This document shows, piece after piece, positions 46,563 through 60,811 of a stretch of 64,000 nucleotides of DNA. Origin of the DNA: Thunnus maccoyii (lineage: Eukaryota; Chordata; Actinopteri; Scombriformes; Scombridae); assembly GCF_910596095.1 (NCBI RefSeq), contig NC_056542.1:24878457-24942456 (forward strand), written 5' to 3'. Position 1 is the stretch's first letter. Each line of letters opens with the position of its first letter. The translations under genes were made by a program, and so were the position numbers. The notes beneath the pieces are model-generated. The model worked only from the letters and a program-made list of their open reading frames with translations, was not told the origin of the DNA and did not search any database.

Positions 46563-49500
46563 CTGGAGAAAAAAGAAAAAAAGAGAGAAACCAATGACAT
46601 TAGAGAGATAACTACAGCTACTGAATGACGAAAATAACAATTCAATCTCATGTAGCAATGTCCTCTAACTGGCAAACAGACAAAATAACCATGTGCTCTT
46701 AACAATGCCAGAAATTAGTACAACATAACAATGTAATACACTCTCTTCTTTGTCGCTGAGATTAAACATCAGTTGGTAGGCTTGACAACAAAAACACAAA
46801 TATGCAAATGCTTAGACAGATATAAACGGTCGCCTTGGCAGCAAGAAGTGGCTTTAATCAGGTTAGTTAATTTGTTAGCAACATACAGAGACTGCGTGTG
46901 TGTTGCACTGGTGTAATGTGGCCATGTCTGATAACTCTGGTCCTTCTATTCTTTGGACTCTACAAATCAAAAAACAGGAGACTCTTTTATGCCTTTATGA
47001 AGCTTTTCAATAATAACTATGCATTTGAAAATGTTCTGTTGAGGAAATCTAAACATCTACTTTGTATGATGTTAATTAATTTGCCTTTGTCAGCTGTCAA
47101 ATCTGTACAATGCTGAAAGAAACAGACTAGAAACAATGTTAGCAGCAGTAACCTAACATTACATCGACAGGCAGTGTGACGCATTAGCACATACAGGTTA
47201 AAAAAACACCAAGGTGGTACATTGGTGTCCACAGATGAAGCTGGTATAACAGTATGAGCTGTGAACTTTGGTTGAAGGTGCAATAGTGGACTGAAAGTGT
47301 GCAATGGGTTTGATTCTGTTTGTTGTTTTTCTGACTGAAAAATACAGGCTGTCAAATAACATGTTTTATATATATCTGCTGCAGGAGGAGGGAGGTGTTA
47401 CATCATGCATGGGCATGTTTAGAAAACAATGGAGAGGGATAAGGGGGCAGGGAGGAACGCAGAGTAAGCAGTAGGTATGTAACGCAACAAACAGAGACTT
47501 GTCTGCTGACTGAACAGAGAGGAAGCCTGGCCTTGACTCAACTATGTGACTTCTTTTCCCTCTGCTTTCCTCTCCTTTTCATACACTTATCTCTCCACGC
47601 CTCCTCTCTCTTCTCCTCCCACTGTTCCTCCCCCTGTATTTTCTACCAATTGCTTCGCCTCTCTCTTCCTGCCCCCTCCTCCACCATCTTATCTCTTCCT
47701 CTTCTCTGCTGTCTTTGGTATGTCTATAATAGAAGAGAAAAGCACTCTTTGATATCATATTTAGCTTCTTCTTTTATATCATGTGATTTGCCTTTTGGCA
47801 GAGAAAAATTATATCAAAGCACCTGAAACTGCGTCAAAGATTTTGTGTGTAAATTAGGTCAATACTAGGTTCATTACCAGCTGGTTTAAGAGATGTTTAT
47901 CTGAAAGCCTGAATTAATTTAGGGACTCATTTAGGGTTCATTAAAACAGGGTGTACGAGTCAAGTATAAACCCAACACATGAACTCCTGTGGTTCAAGAG
48001 AAGTTGTGGTGAACTATTTTTTACCAACAGCTGCAGGCCTGTTAAATGTGGTGTTTCACTGAGGTATCGTCTCTTGAAAGATTTCTGTCTGTAACATGTA
48101 TCCAAACACTTAGCTCAGACTGCCGAGCAGATATGTTAAGTCAGGAACATTAACCAGGTACTAACCTTGTCAGCAGCTAATGTGTGTGTGTGTGTGTGTG
48201 ACCGTCCCAGGTAGACTAAGGGCGCCACGGATTGTCCTTGAAACTGGTTGGTTGCCATTTTAGACCACTGTAATCTCCTAATCTGTTGTATATGTGCTTC
48301 TGTCTCTGAGTGAGTGTCTCTGTGGGGAACATGTAGGACAGGCTGTCGATCTGGTGAAATGCATTGTGGGAGCACTTTAATAGACTGAAGGGGCAACCAG
48401 ATTAGAGTAAATCATCTCTCTCTCATTCTCCCACACCGTCTCAAATGTATTTGAACCTGAGATTTATTCACTGTTGTTATTAAGTACAATAAGCTGATGC
48501 TCTGTCTCGCTTTGTAACAATTTGATACCAGTCAAAATTCATTTATAGAGCTATTATGGTCTTCAACTGTCAGATTTCAAACAGTTATTTTTAGCGTATA
48601 TTTGTTTCTAGTATTTTTCTTGTCTGCCTGTTTGTAGCACCTTTATTTCAGGACAGAGCAGCCATTTTGTGTTCTGCTGTTAGCATCCATAATACAAGGT
48701 CGCCAAAGGAGAGTCAGAGAGAGAGGGAGAGAGAGAGCACACAGTATCATCGTGCTGTTCTCACATTTCTGTCTTTCCTCCCTTTTATACTTGGTTCCCA
48801 CCATCACCTATTGTGCATTCACAAAGCCCTCTCTTTCCCCTCTTTTGAAGTTTCCTTCCCTGTCGCCAGTGCACTTTTGCACAGTAGAGCGTCCCAGTCC
48901 TTGGCTTTCTCTTTCTCCATACTAACTTCTCCATTTTCTCTAAACAGAGCAGTTGCCCTGGGTTTTCCAACACAAAATGGCTGCTCTATTGATGAATGAT
49001 ACTACTTTTTAAAGCAGAGTGGACTATTCTTACTGACTCAAGTAGATGGAAAATGGGACTGGACAAAGTTTGACAGAGCCAAATAACAGAGAGATCTGTT
49101 GGGATCTGGCTCCAGATGTGGAGAACTTGACAACTTGACAACCTGATCTCATGGAAAATAAAGTTTTTAATTAGTTGCTGAAGTTTAAACTATGAAAATG
49201 AGAGTATGTTTGAATGAACTGATGTAGGAGAGTACTGGAGACTTTTTACTATGTGCGCACAAGCCTGCCTGTATGAGCTTGATGACACGCCCCCTTCATA
49301 TCCGTTACTGTTGCCTAGCTACAGTGTGGGGGTTGGCCAGTCAACGGGAGAAGAGGGAGGGTTAAGGCACTTCTCTAAAAGAAAAGGCCATGTCTAACAT
49401 TTGGAGAGATAGGAGCCGTCATGACTGCATTACAAATAATGATGATGGTTGAACAGCGAGCAAAATTCATGCCCAGGAATTCGAACCCTGCAGTTAAATT

Positions 49501-52500
49501 ATCCAACATTTCTACTGGCATTTTATAATAGGACAAAAATCCTCCAAAGCAGCCAGCAACTCTTTCCACTTCTCCACCACACAGTCCTGCCTCTTTTGAC
49601 TGCAGACCAATCAGCCCAGATCTAGTATTCAGCTCACACTTTTTAACAGGCCGACACATACTCACATAGACACGTCCCAGCTCACAGAGGCAGTATTGTG
49701 CAAAGAGGACCACAGAAGTTAGATGTTGTTAACTGCAGCTTACAATCTGCTGACACTCACTCAAACGCAGGAAGAGGAGGCAGACAGACGGCCAGATAAA
49801 TGAAGTGCAGCAAGGTTTCTTCAACATTTTTCTGGCCATTTACTACCTACTACAGATGTATTACCCTGCTCACTTTTGTTCACGATCAAGTTGAAGACAA
49901 CAGGGACTGAAAAGATTAAAGTGAGTATTATTATGAGTTCACTTCAGTGGCAGCGTCCATTCTAAATGGATTAATCTGTCATATCAATGCTGGCATGAAC
50001 AAAATACATGATTTAGATTCCTGAAGTGCAGCCAGCACTTCTTCTGATTGGCTGGCCAGGGACCAATCAGAGAGACACTTAACCACGCCTCTAAAGAGTA
50101 GGAAGGGAAATGCATCCATCTAGTCTCTCCATCTCTCCATCTAACCTTCATCTCTCATCCGCACTTCTGTGTCACCTCAGTTTTGCTCAATAAATCTCCC
50201 CTTTCACCAGTCAGATATTAAACCACACCAGTAAGTCAAACACTTGACAAGGGTGGTACGACCATACCTTCTTCTGATTGGTTAGAGAAAGAGAAGAACC
50301 AGCCAGTCAGACATGCTTTAGTGTTCAATCCCACTTTTTACCCACTAGTCGATCAAATACCTGTTGTCTTTATTCAGTGTGTAGGTCAGTCCCTCCTCTC
50401 TTCCTCCACCTGCTGTCTCTCTCTCATTGCCCCTTTTAATCCCATTTCTGTTGTATTATTCTCATCAGTCCCTCGCTTGCTTTTTTTTTTTGATATCACA
50501 CTTCCCCTCCCCTTTTCCAATGCACCCAAACTAATCGTTCAAATTCGGCACCCTCCCTCCATCTGCCTATTTGTCTGTCCTCGCCACTCTTTGTCTGTCT
50601 GGTCCACCTCATTTAGCACACTCTACCCTCCCTCTGAGCTGCGACCCATTTTCCTCACACAAACACAGAGTTTCACCGGTGGGGGTATAGGGACAAGGGC
50701 ACCGTGTCTGTGTGTAGTGCATCTACACCGGAGGGACCGTTGGGGGGAAAGATGACTCATACCCAGCCGACCAGAAAAGGACAAAAACAACAGGCTGCAT
50801 CATAGTGGCAAAATCTCAAAATTTAGGCAAAAAAAATGTCTGATGCTGAGAGGAAAAAGGGAGAGGAGAGGAGGGAGTGTGAAACAGCATTTGCCTTCTG
50901 CCAGCACCTCCTCTGGTGTCAAGCACCAACACTTTGCCAAACAAACACTGACTCTTCTTTTCTCTGTAATATGTCAACAGTCTCAGAGGAGTGTTTGGAC
51001 TGTGTGTGTAGTTCAGTCACTTGCTCCTATCCCTTATATGGACTTGAGTTTTATGCAGCACAGATGAGCTACTGTTCATCTTTCCAACAGTATTGGAAAA
51101 CTCTTCACAAATAATGACTGGCCTATTTCAGCTTGTGTATCTACTGCAAATTTGTTTTTGAGTGAATGAACCGACTGACTCTTCCTGCCCACTATGCCAC
51201 TCCCCCCAGCCTTCCTCCTTCGTCTGCCCTTCTTTCAGCGTCTCCTGCCTATTCAAACCTCCCTCTAGCTTTCTCTCCGTCTGTCACACCCTCTTTCTAC
51301 ACAGTATTTTTCCACTGCAGTGGGTTGATTGGCTATAGGCCAGACAGGCTATCCAATTAGGTAATGTTTTCTCGTCTTGCCTGCCTCTCAGTAAATTTAA
51401 ATAAATCAAATAGCTTTGAAACAGTTATACACTCTTACATGTACAACACTAGTAAGGTCAAACTTTCTGTGGTCAAACTCTTTATTTGTCTTTCTGCTCA
51501 TCTTTTTGTTCCTCCCTTCCTTTGCAGTGTACCTCCTTCCTCTCTTTTTATAGTTTCATCATAGAAGCAATGTCACTTTGCTGCTATGAACTAGTCAGTT
51601 AAATGTCCAATGCCATCACATCAATGGTCAGACACATGCAGGCGCCCACCACAGGCTGCGTGTCCTACTCAGCAGGTAGGGCCTCCTGCTGACAGCAACA
51701 GACAGACAACAAGTCTGCTGTTTCATCAGTGGCATAAGCAGCCAGAATTTATAAAGAATTGATAGATTTAAGTATTCCTATTACCAAATATACATACAGA
51801 GATCTGGGTTAATGAAATTAATAAAATAAAGCTGGTGGATTTAGTAACTTACTGCAAAGTGTTGTTCAAGCACACATTCATGCATGCACACACACATACA
51901 CAGGTAGACATCAACCATCATGAATTATTAAAAGGTGTGCTGTATCAAACTGCAGAGGACTCAATAGGAGAGACATGTGACTACTCTGCAGACACACACA
52001 GACTGCTCATGCCCTTCTGAGACTGTCACCAGGCAGATGACAGATATCCTTCCTAAAGCCCTGGTCCTTTTCATCCCCTCCTCTCAAGCTCTCAAGCTCT
52101 CAAGCTACAGTACACCTTTATGCTGTGTGCACTGCTTTTCACTCATCATGGTAACACGTGTACTAACTATAAATTATAACTGTATTAATAACTGTAAATT
52201 ATTTTTAAAACAAGGGTAACTGCTTTGTTACACATGTGTGGGCTTATATTTGTCAGTTGGACTTCCTTCCTCAGTATAAGGGTTATTTCCTTAAATTTAC
52301 AACAGCTCAAAGTGCTGAGTCACTCTAGAGTTACTTCTCTCTCAACCACATCCTGGACAAGATGGCTGGTCGATTAGTCAGCTGCAGAGTGTAATAGAAA
52401 GAGACTCATACTAACCTCAGCCTAGAAACAACCATGCTACCTCTAGGTGGAAAACTTGAGTTGATCTAGAAAAAATGAGTCATAACCTCTTCAAGAAGAA

Positions 52501-55138
52501 GAAATGATTTGAATCTGTGCAGATCTTGAACCTGATTTGATAGAAGAAAAAATAGTCTATGTACTTCTCACAGCAAGTACCTGAGAATCCAATCCCCCTC
52601 TATGAATAATGTCATAGAAACCTACAGTATGGCCTCACTTACATCACGAGTAGCTCATGTGTTGTCAGTATGTTCTTAATAACATGGCTGTGGTGTTTGT
52701 TAGGCTAGGAGAACATGTCTTGTGTGTTCCTGGTAGTGCTCTAGCTAATTTCATTGGCTACTGATATACTCCTTGCTCAGCAAAGCAGCCAACATGTCGG
52801 TCACACAGCCGCTGACATTTACATGTCAGACATTTATCTGACACCCTGACCTGCAGCACTTTAGAGTAAGCACAAGAGCAAAGTGAATGTCACAGTGATT
52901 ATGTGTGACATGACAAGCAACAACTGGGCCTTATATGTGTCCATAATAATATGATTATAATAATACACCTCAGAACAGGTTTATCTTTGGTTAATATTAT
53001 TGGCATGGCACTAGTTTGTCATGATGTATAGTATTTAACCACCTCAAATGCATTGATAAGACTAGTAGACTAATTTGAATTTTAAAATTATATTGTAATC
53101 ACTGTCATTTTTAATATATTAAACTGTATATTAAACAGTAATTAAACTGGATAAATTTGTGCTTTAATGTTAGGACCAATTAAAGACATTGGTCCAGAGG
53201 GAAGTTACAATCAGTCATAAATCATGTTAATTAGAAATACTGCAAAATCATTATCTGCTGATGCATAGCACATGGCTGCTAATGTTCTCCCAAAATGATC
53301 AACACAAAGCCTGAAAAGCCTGGTTACATATATATAGCTTTGATAATATAATACTATAATACTTAGCAGCCCCATGGCAGCTCTGGGCTTGTTATTAATT
53401 ACCTTAAATCATTCACAACCTAAACTATGGGTCCAGTGTGGATAGCCCATTTCAAGCTGATGAAGGAGTTTGAGAATAAAGATTAGCAGCCGGTCAGCAT
53501 CACTGCTGCAGCTCAAGGCCTGCTGTGACCTTCCTCAGCTGGAGTGATGACCTTCAACAGTGAGACAAGGCCAGACATGTCTGCATCTGCATGTACCACA
53601 CCTACCTGAACTGAATGAAAGTAACTGTGAGCTAACAGTGATAACCACGTGTGGTTACAGTCTTATTCACTGAATTAAAACCAGTATTACTATCAATAAT
53701 ACTGCTCTTAGAAACAGGATGAGATTGATTAACATTCCCAATTTTTGTATAATAGCATTGACTGGCTTTTAGGTTTTGATATATATTGATTTTGCCATTT
53801 TTAAAACATCAATTCTCCTGTTACTGTAGCTTCCTCTTATTAATTTTCCACACAACACACGGCTCACTAGTTCCGCTCTTCAGGCGCCTAGTTAAAAGCT
53901 TCATAATAAACTGAGATGAACTTTAGCTGTGTGGTATGGTTGCTTTTAAAAACGCAGGCCTCTTTGAAAACCGCATCAACAGGTCTGTCGAGTCAAATTG
54001 CGGCAGAATCATGCGACATGTACTCTTCCCTCTCTGCCCTTCAAAAAAGCATCACAGGAGCACTTTCAGCTCTCCCTTGTTCATCTTTCGAGACTCAAGG
54101 TTATTCATTTATCTCGTTTCGGTTCTTCGGTTCTTACATCACAGTAACCTCACAGTAACCGTCATTGCGAGAGTACATTCATCTCTGAAGTCTAATGGCG
54201 CAACGACGGCAGGCTTCATCATGAGGAGCCAGGGAGGCACGTAGCTTCACCTCCGGCTCACGCACACCCATTAAGCCCAATACACTACTGTAAACAGCAG
54301 TAAACTACAGATTTCACTATAAACTCGTTTTCATTCAAGCTTCTACCTGGATAGATTATTGCTAAGTATTCTGTTGTGATAAACGCATATTCTTGTATTT
54401 GGTTACGTAACATGGAGACTAATCCACTTCCGCAAAGATGCAGCATTGGGAACTGCCAATGTCACGTTACCCGCTTAGTATGACAATTTAGCTTCGGGTG
54501 AAAAACATATACATTATGAATGAACCGCATTACATGATTGCATTGCAAAAAGGGCATAATTTTATAGCTTTTGGTTTAAGGTAAATGAACTACGCATGCA
54601 GGGAGCATTATACAACCAGCAGCCTCTCTCTCCAGACTCCATGGTCATGGCCGCATCCCCTCCCATCCTCTCTTCTCTCTTCATTTCCCGCATCATTAAG
54701 GCATGCATCCAGCGAAAGAGGATGTCTTAATTATGCCCAATGGACATTACTTTAGCCTTTCATCCTCTTATCAGTCTCCAGTGTTCCTGCGCCACTTTAA
54801 CTTTTACTTTTGGCCGATTAAAATTAAGCTGGATGTACAAAACGTGCACAGGCTTCAGTTACAGCCTTTGTTAATATCAGTTTAAATTAAAAAGAAATGC
54901 GTGGGATTTAACGTCAAAGCTGAAGATGTGTAATTTAAAGAAGTTAACGTATGATAGGCCAACATTGAAGCGCCGACAGATAAGCTAACATTTGAAACCG
55001 TAGTGAAGACTCTTTACAACGCTGAACCGTTTGTATACGTTAATTGTGCCGAATTTCGATCATTTTCGGCAAATATGTGTACCACGGCCGTTATAAAGGC
55101 CGATACACACTGAAGGCTAAATCGGGTTTACAGCTTAC
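46563..55138 (-). other. gapdhs: Probable gapdhs intron 1 (about 8.6 kb), no gene recognised inside
   Basis: No coding exon of any family was recognised on either strand. It contains a short TG run at 48181-48200, purine/pyrimidine-rich patches (47560-47710, 48720-48745, 50840-50880) and the triple tandem 'ctctcaagctctcaagctctcaagct' near 52080. The intron assignment depends on the inferred first exon at 55139. Confidence 0.5.
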
Positions 55139-55170
55139 CTCTTGGCTGATGCTTCTTCTGTCTGTGTGCG
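55139..55170 (-). other. gapdhs: Probable gapdhs non-coding first exon
   Basis: Minus-strand sequence ending AGCCAAGAG at a GTAAGC donor (GT at 55138-55137), with a TATAAAAG box about 25-30 nt upstream of the presumed start. It is the only obvious promoter-plus-donor arrangement upstream of the gapdhs acceptor. The link between the two is inferred. Transcript data would confirm it. Confidence 0.65.
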
Positions 55171-55192
55171 CAATCCTCAGTACCGCCTGCCG

Positions 55193-55248
55193 CTTTTATA
55201 CAAGACACGTGCCTCGGGGAGCCTGGTCGCCCTGGTGATGTGACGTCA
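55193..55248 (-). promoter_or_regulatory. gapdhs: Probable gapdhs core promoter (TATA box, E-box/HRE-like site, CRE)
   Basis: TATAAAAG on the minus strand at 55200-55193. A palindromic CACGTG lies 5 nt upstream (55206-55211) and a perfect TGACGTCA cAMP-response element at 55241-55248. CACGTG includes the ACGTG core used by hypoxia-inducible factor and by MYC/USF-type factors, fitting a glycolytic gene. Site identity is seen directly. Use of the sites is inferred. Confidence 0.65.
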
Positions 55249-55261
55249 TGTCATCCTTTAC

Positions 55262-55960
55262 TGCTGAAGAGTCCATTCGGAACGAGGGACTGGTCACGGG
55301 CTCACAGCGGCTGCCATAGTAACCAGAGAGATGGCACACTGGACTAGTTAACATGTTAGAACAAATCTTAACTCAGATAATAGACTTAATAGGGTTGCGT
55401 TGATGCTAAAAACATAATACTAACAAGACAGACAGACGGGGGGCAGATGAGAGACATAAAGACACACACACAGAGTATGGCAGGGCACCAAAGTGACAGA
55501 AGAAGAAGTGGTGGTGGTGGGGAATGATAAAGCATTTTGTCCCATTCCCACATGTAGACAGCTAGACACTCACGTGTCTGCATGAGATATATAGGCAGAG
55601 ACATAAAACTGCAGTAGCAGCTTTAATAATCAAAATGACACTGTGTTGATGTAATTAGTAAGCTGGTCACTCTCTGCATGTGGCAGGCTAATAAAGGACT
55701 GCATGGCCTTTATAAGGCAAATGTTTTATAACCAGGCCTCCACTGTGCATTGATCTGTAAAGGACTGCAGATTGGATCGCCTATGGATGCAGTACGTATG
55801 TGTATGTGTGTTTGTGTGTGTTTCTATATGGATGGATGCAGCACTCTTATGTAAGATGCCATGAAACTAACATGTCACGTTCCCATGGAGACAGGCTGTC
55901 CTTGCTTAATGGGCCTGATGATGCCTGGATGCTTGAATACATCATATTTCTTTTCCTTTT
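55262..55960. other. Non-coding DNA upstream of gapdhs
   Basis: No gene recognised on either strand. Confidence 0.4.
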
Positions 55961-56138
55961 CCTATTCTATTCTATTCTATTCTATTCTATTCTATTCTAT
56001 CCTATTCTATAATTTTATATTCTATCACACTCTATCATATTCTATTCTATTCTATTCTATTCTATTCTATTCTATTCTATTATACTCTATTCTTTTATAC
56101 TCTATTCTATTCTATTCTATTCTATTCTATTCTATTCA
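55961..56138. repeat. (TTCTA)n pentanucleotide microsatellite, imperfect
   Basis: About 180 nt of TTCTA units with scattered variants (tttta, cacac). The Ser/Ile/Leu/Phe/Tyr frames over it are repeat artefacts. Confidence 0.95.
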
Positions 56139-56560
56139 TCATTTATATTTTATGTACATCTTCTCCTCCTCTGTTTTTTCATTTTTTTGCTCTCCTCTCC
56201 TCATGTCACAGCACGTGTTGGAGACAGAACAAGGCTACGTGAGGCAGGATGCGTACTGTAGTGTAACATGGGAAATCCCTGCAGTGCAGTGCAGCGCAAG
56301 TAGGGAGGGGACGCTCGTTGGCCAACATGGCATTTCGTCATCATGGTTTGATTTCCGTATTTTAAGTAAGGATGGATTATTGCGATTATTGAATAAAGTC
56401 CTTCTTTTTGAAGCAGTTGTCTGTAATGCCTTCATCTCACTGACGATATGATGCATTTATCTTTTACCCCACATAGGAAATGTGTGTAGGTTATATGTAA
56501 AGCACGGTAAAGCATCTTGTACGAGGGTAATAGCGCCCTGTTGCGTCGAACTGTGGGGAC

Positions 56561-56633
<73 letters not shown>
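56561..56633. repeat. (ATCT)n tetranucleotide microsatellite
   Basis: About 18 nearly perfect ATCT units. Confidence 0.97.
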
Positions 56634-57179
56634 CACTAGGCCATCTGTCTGTCTGCATGCGCTGTGCTGTTCCAACAAATGTTTCTGATGTTTACTAATG
56701 CATCAAAGCTACCTTGGGACATTCATGCACCTAAAATGTAAGAAAACGTCCTGAACTCAGAAGTTAAACTATATCGCCATCTCCTGGACAAATTCTCATC
56801 CTGCACAGATTGCTGTAAAATTGGTGTATAATCTCCTATTCTAAAGGGGATTTGTGTTGGATGTCAAATCAAGATAAATAAGCTATGAAATGTTGTAGGG
56901 TACATGATTGTTTTAAAAGTATTTTAATGTAGGTTTAATAAGAATCTACTTAATTAAATTGAAGCATCTTCACAGTAAGTAAAAAAAATCAGGGCAACTT
57001 TAGACAGAGAGCTAGAGAGCATGCATGCAGAAGAATGATAGGAGGGTATGTGTGGATTTTTAAGGAGCACATGATTTAGTATTGCACTGCCACAAAGTTG
57101 GGGAACTCACAACAGACAAACTCGGTCAAAATCTAAGCAGCAGAGGCTCATATATCCTAACTGTAGTCCTTAGTCTTTC

Positions 57180-57420
57180 TAGTTGACAATGTGGGTGTAT
57201 ACGATGTGCTATTGTGTGTAGCTTTGTATTTTATATTATGTGTCCTGTGTGTTTTTTTTGCTTTGTACTGTTTGTTATTGTGCTTTTATATGTTTTAATT
57301 GTAAGGGACTGCAGATGAAAATTATCTTTAAAGCTAACTCTGGTGCAGTGCATCAAATTTTAACATTTATGTTTAAAACTGTACATTGTCCCAATAAATA
57401 CAATACAATAGTACGCCACA
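57180..57420 (+). repeat. Probable LINE 3' end fragment
   Basis: 'ttgtaagggactgcagatga' followed by 'aattatctttaaagctaactctggtgcagt' and ending 'gtcccaataaatacaatacaata' resembles the 3' region of a teleost LINE. No coding part is recognised. Confidence 0.5.
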
Positions 57421-60400
57421 TATTTTGTTGCCTCTTCCATTCATAGATATAGGTATAGAATTTGTAAATATTAGCTTAGCTTTTGCATATGTGACAAATA
57501 AAAACCTGTTGAGTTTCCTATAATGTGACTCATTAAGAGTCTTTTATTAAAACTCCCCCTCCCACCCTGGTAAGTACCTACGGCTGTCTGATGACATCAT
57601 TGGGGTTATTTTCTCTATTTTCACAGGTTGAGATGAGTAAACTGACCTTTTTTGTGTAAATTCAGCGTAGAGCCCCTTTAAGTCAAAAATAACATTTGAC
57701 AACCAAAATTACTGTAATCACACTCCACATGCAATTTCTTCTTTGTTCAACAGGGGGCGGCCTTGTCTTTAATATAGCATGAGCTGGTACCAGTATTCAC
57801 TCTCAGTTGAATCTAACATTTTAATGAATGTGTGCCACCTGAAAACAAGTCTCAGTATGAATAGATAATAAAGCACAAAACTATGAAGGTAGCAAGTCCT
57901 GACACATCTTTCTCTGTAACTGTAAATTATTTATCAGGTTTATTATGAAGCAGAAGTTCAGAAATAAATAGAGACCATGTCATGTGTGCATTATTGGGGC
58001 TATGCTGATGTGGATTTGGCTTGTTACATAACTAGACCAAATCTTAGAAAACTTGTGAACTACTGCCATAAAATGAATAAATTATTTTGAATTATTTAAT
58101 ATCTTTGTCATGGAATCTAAAAAACTAATAATAGACAATAATATTGCACTTTTCAACTATACGCTTTTTAAACATTAGAAGACATTTTTAATTCACCCCA
58201 CATATTGCAAACTGCAGCGGGAGATCCTTGTAACACATGGATAACATAACATACATACACACATAACACATGTTACAGCAGCAACCTTGATCTCTACAGT
58301 AAGAGACAAATTCTGCTCTGGATTTCCTTTCTGTGAGCTCTGCATCATAATTTAGTTTGAAAGACTTTCTCCCTTGAAAAATACAGACTCTACACACACA
58401 TCACACTACAATATGCAATGGGGAGTTACCAGGAAATAAGAAAAGAAAAATAAATCACTGTCCGCAAAATTAAACCCTAGTGATTTAGTTATTTTGTGAA
58501 AACAGTTTTACCACTTTCCTAATTTGGCACACGGTATAAAAGTCTATTTTTTTGATCTAATATGATGCTTACATTTGGAGAAACGAAACCATGCTGTAGT
58601 GCAACCTTGATTGCCATTCACTGAGTCAACGTTTCTTGGATATTTTTCATTATTTCTTTCTTCGACACATGTCTTGGAAACAGAAAGCACCTGTGTAGCA
58701 GAACAAAGTATTTATTGATATTTAAGCTTCCTTGTATAAACTGTCAGCTGATATGAGCCACTAGCCTAATGACAAATCTTTCACATTCACCTCCTACTAC
58801 TACTTAACAGGAAATTTAGGTCTGAGCAGAGGTGTGTGGGTGTGTGTATATATGCATGTGCAGATGTGAACATATGAGAATTCAGGCCTTTCCTTTATAC
58901 ACAACACTGGAAAAACAAACCATTTGTCATTATAATTCAAACTTTTAAAATAATTTCCACATGTTCCAGGCAGAGCATTATGCCTAATTTTCACGTTTAC
59001 ATTACTCCGTACATATATGATTATATCTCATATAGTTTTTCTTCAAATTCTCAACCCCCTGGAAGTGATTTAAGGCATCCCTAATGCTGTAAGCTTGAAC
59101 AGTTCAACACACTGAGCCCATGGTACCATTAAAACAACCTCCTGACCCCCTCAGGCAGCGCGCCGGCCCTCTCTGATAATATTTTCATAGGCTGTGAATT
59201 ATAAGTGTTTAAAGGGGCACTAATCGCAGAGTTACACTCATGCCAAGAGCTGCTTAGCATCAGTAAGCCACAAAGTCTAGGGTTAGAGGGCCAGGACTTA
59301 ACCAAAGTTAAAACATTCATTATAACAATTATTTTTTATAGCATATCTGCCTTTTAGGAGAGTATACAGTGGAAAATACAAAGGAAGACTTGGGGATGAA
59401 ATATTGCAAGGCCATCTGTAGTCGTATTCAAACCCTTGACACCACTTATACATAGCGTGTGCCTGGGGCTGCTGAATACCCAGAATTTTCCAAACTTTCT
59501 GGCAAAGCCCAAAAATGGTGGAAGGCAATGGTAGCCAAAAAGTGAGAGAGACTCCTTGAAGGTAGCAGGGTCCTGGACTGAATCCCTGGGCCGGCTGGAT
59601 AAATACATCCCAGTGAATTATTCTCCTGTCTGCACAGCTAACATCGAGCTTCTCCTCAGGACAGTGTTTTACCTCCAGTGGAGCTGCACAGTGGCCAACA
59701 AGAGAAGTTTGTGGTTGAAATGTGCAGTTCCTTAAAAAAAACAACATTCAAAACTTGAGAAATTTGAAATAAATTTACAGTAAGTCAACGGATTTCAGAA
59801 CAATGATTCAGTATGTTTAATGTGCATAAAACTGACTTGTCAAATGCATTTGCATTTTTCTTAATGAGTGAATGATGAATGAAAGCAAATGCTGGCAATA
59901 ATTAAGTAAAGCAATCAAGCTGTTAATCATAAATCACAAAAATATTTGCATACTGTATGATTCTTGTGTCTCGTGTTTCTTAGATGCGTAAATGTGCCAT
60001 CATGATTACACAGCGAGCTCAGTGTTTGACTGATCAACTAACCTGTGCTTCCACCTACCTTCCAATACCTGCCTATCTATCAACTCTATAGATCTCCTCC
60101 TCTTCCTTTCCAGCCTCTCCCTTTCCGCTGTGTTTTCTTTGGCCAAGCATTGAGGGACTGGAAGTGTCACCTCATCACAGCAGAGTTTTGTTGCCCTTGG
60201 AGGCTGCAGAAGGATGTCTGTTAATCCGATCTGAAATCTCAACCTGGATTTGGCAGTTTCCTACAAACACTGTTGGCTCTCAAACGACTATGAAGTCTAT
60301 CTTAAAGCGTTGTCTATCTGTGAGATAGACTGCCTGTAATAACTCTACAATCAGCCTCAGTGGTGTGTGGGATAGTGCCAGTTTCGAACCTTTTTGACTG

Positions 60401-60811
60401 ACTTTGGCTGAGTTTTTACTGTGGAAGCAAACAAGGCATTGTGCAATAAAATTGTTCTCAAATTCCCCTGTATTTGATATTCTGGCATTTGGATCAAAAC
60501 ACTTGGGAAATTTCAGCAAAAAAAAAAAAGATCCATGAAAAACACCACCTTCCAAATATTGACAGCATGACAACAGCAATCACTTTGAGCCATCAAATTT
60601 CATTACAAAATAATGCTGAAATGATTGGTATTATCATTTTTTTCAATTGTTATGTAAGAACATTGTATTAAGAGCTGAGAGTGATTATATAAATTGATTT
60701 ATATGAAATGACCAGGTAGCTGAAATAAAGTTGTGTTACAGAATTACTAAATACCAACTGTACTTCATGTGTGTTGTAATTTTCCTGTTGCTTCTTGTTT
60801 CAACAGTTTAA
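57421..60811. other. Non-coding DNA, no gene recognised
   Basis: AT-rich. The largest open frame is a 149-codon minus-strand frame at 59298-59747. I recognise no family in it, and it has no codon or splice support. Confidence 0.4.

Noticed and set aside
55861-56451. 196-codon plus-strand frame as a gene
   Set aside because: More than a third of it is translated TTCTA microsatellite; no family or splice support.
56561-56633. CRISPR-like direct repeats
   Set aside because: Uninterrupted tetranucleotide microsatellite in a vertebrate genome, with no spacers.
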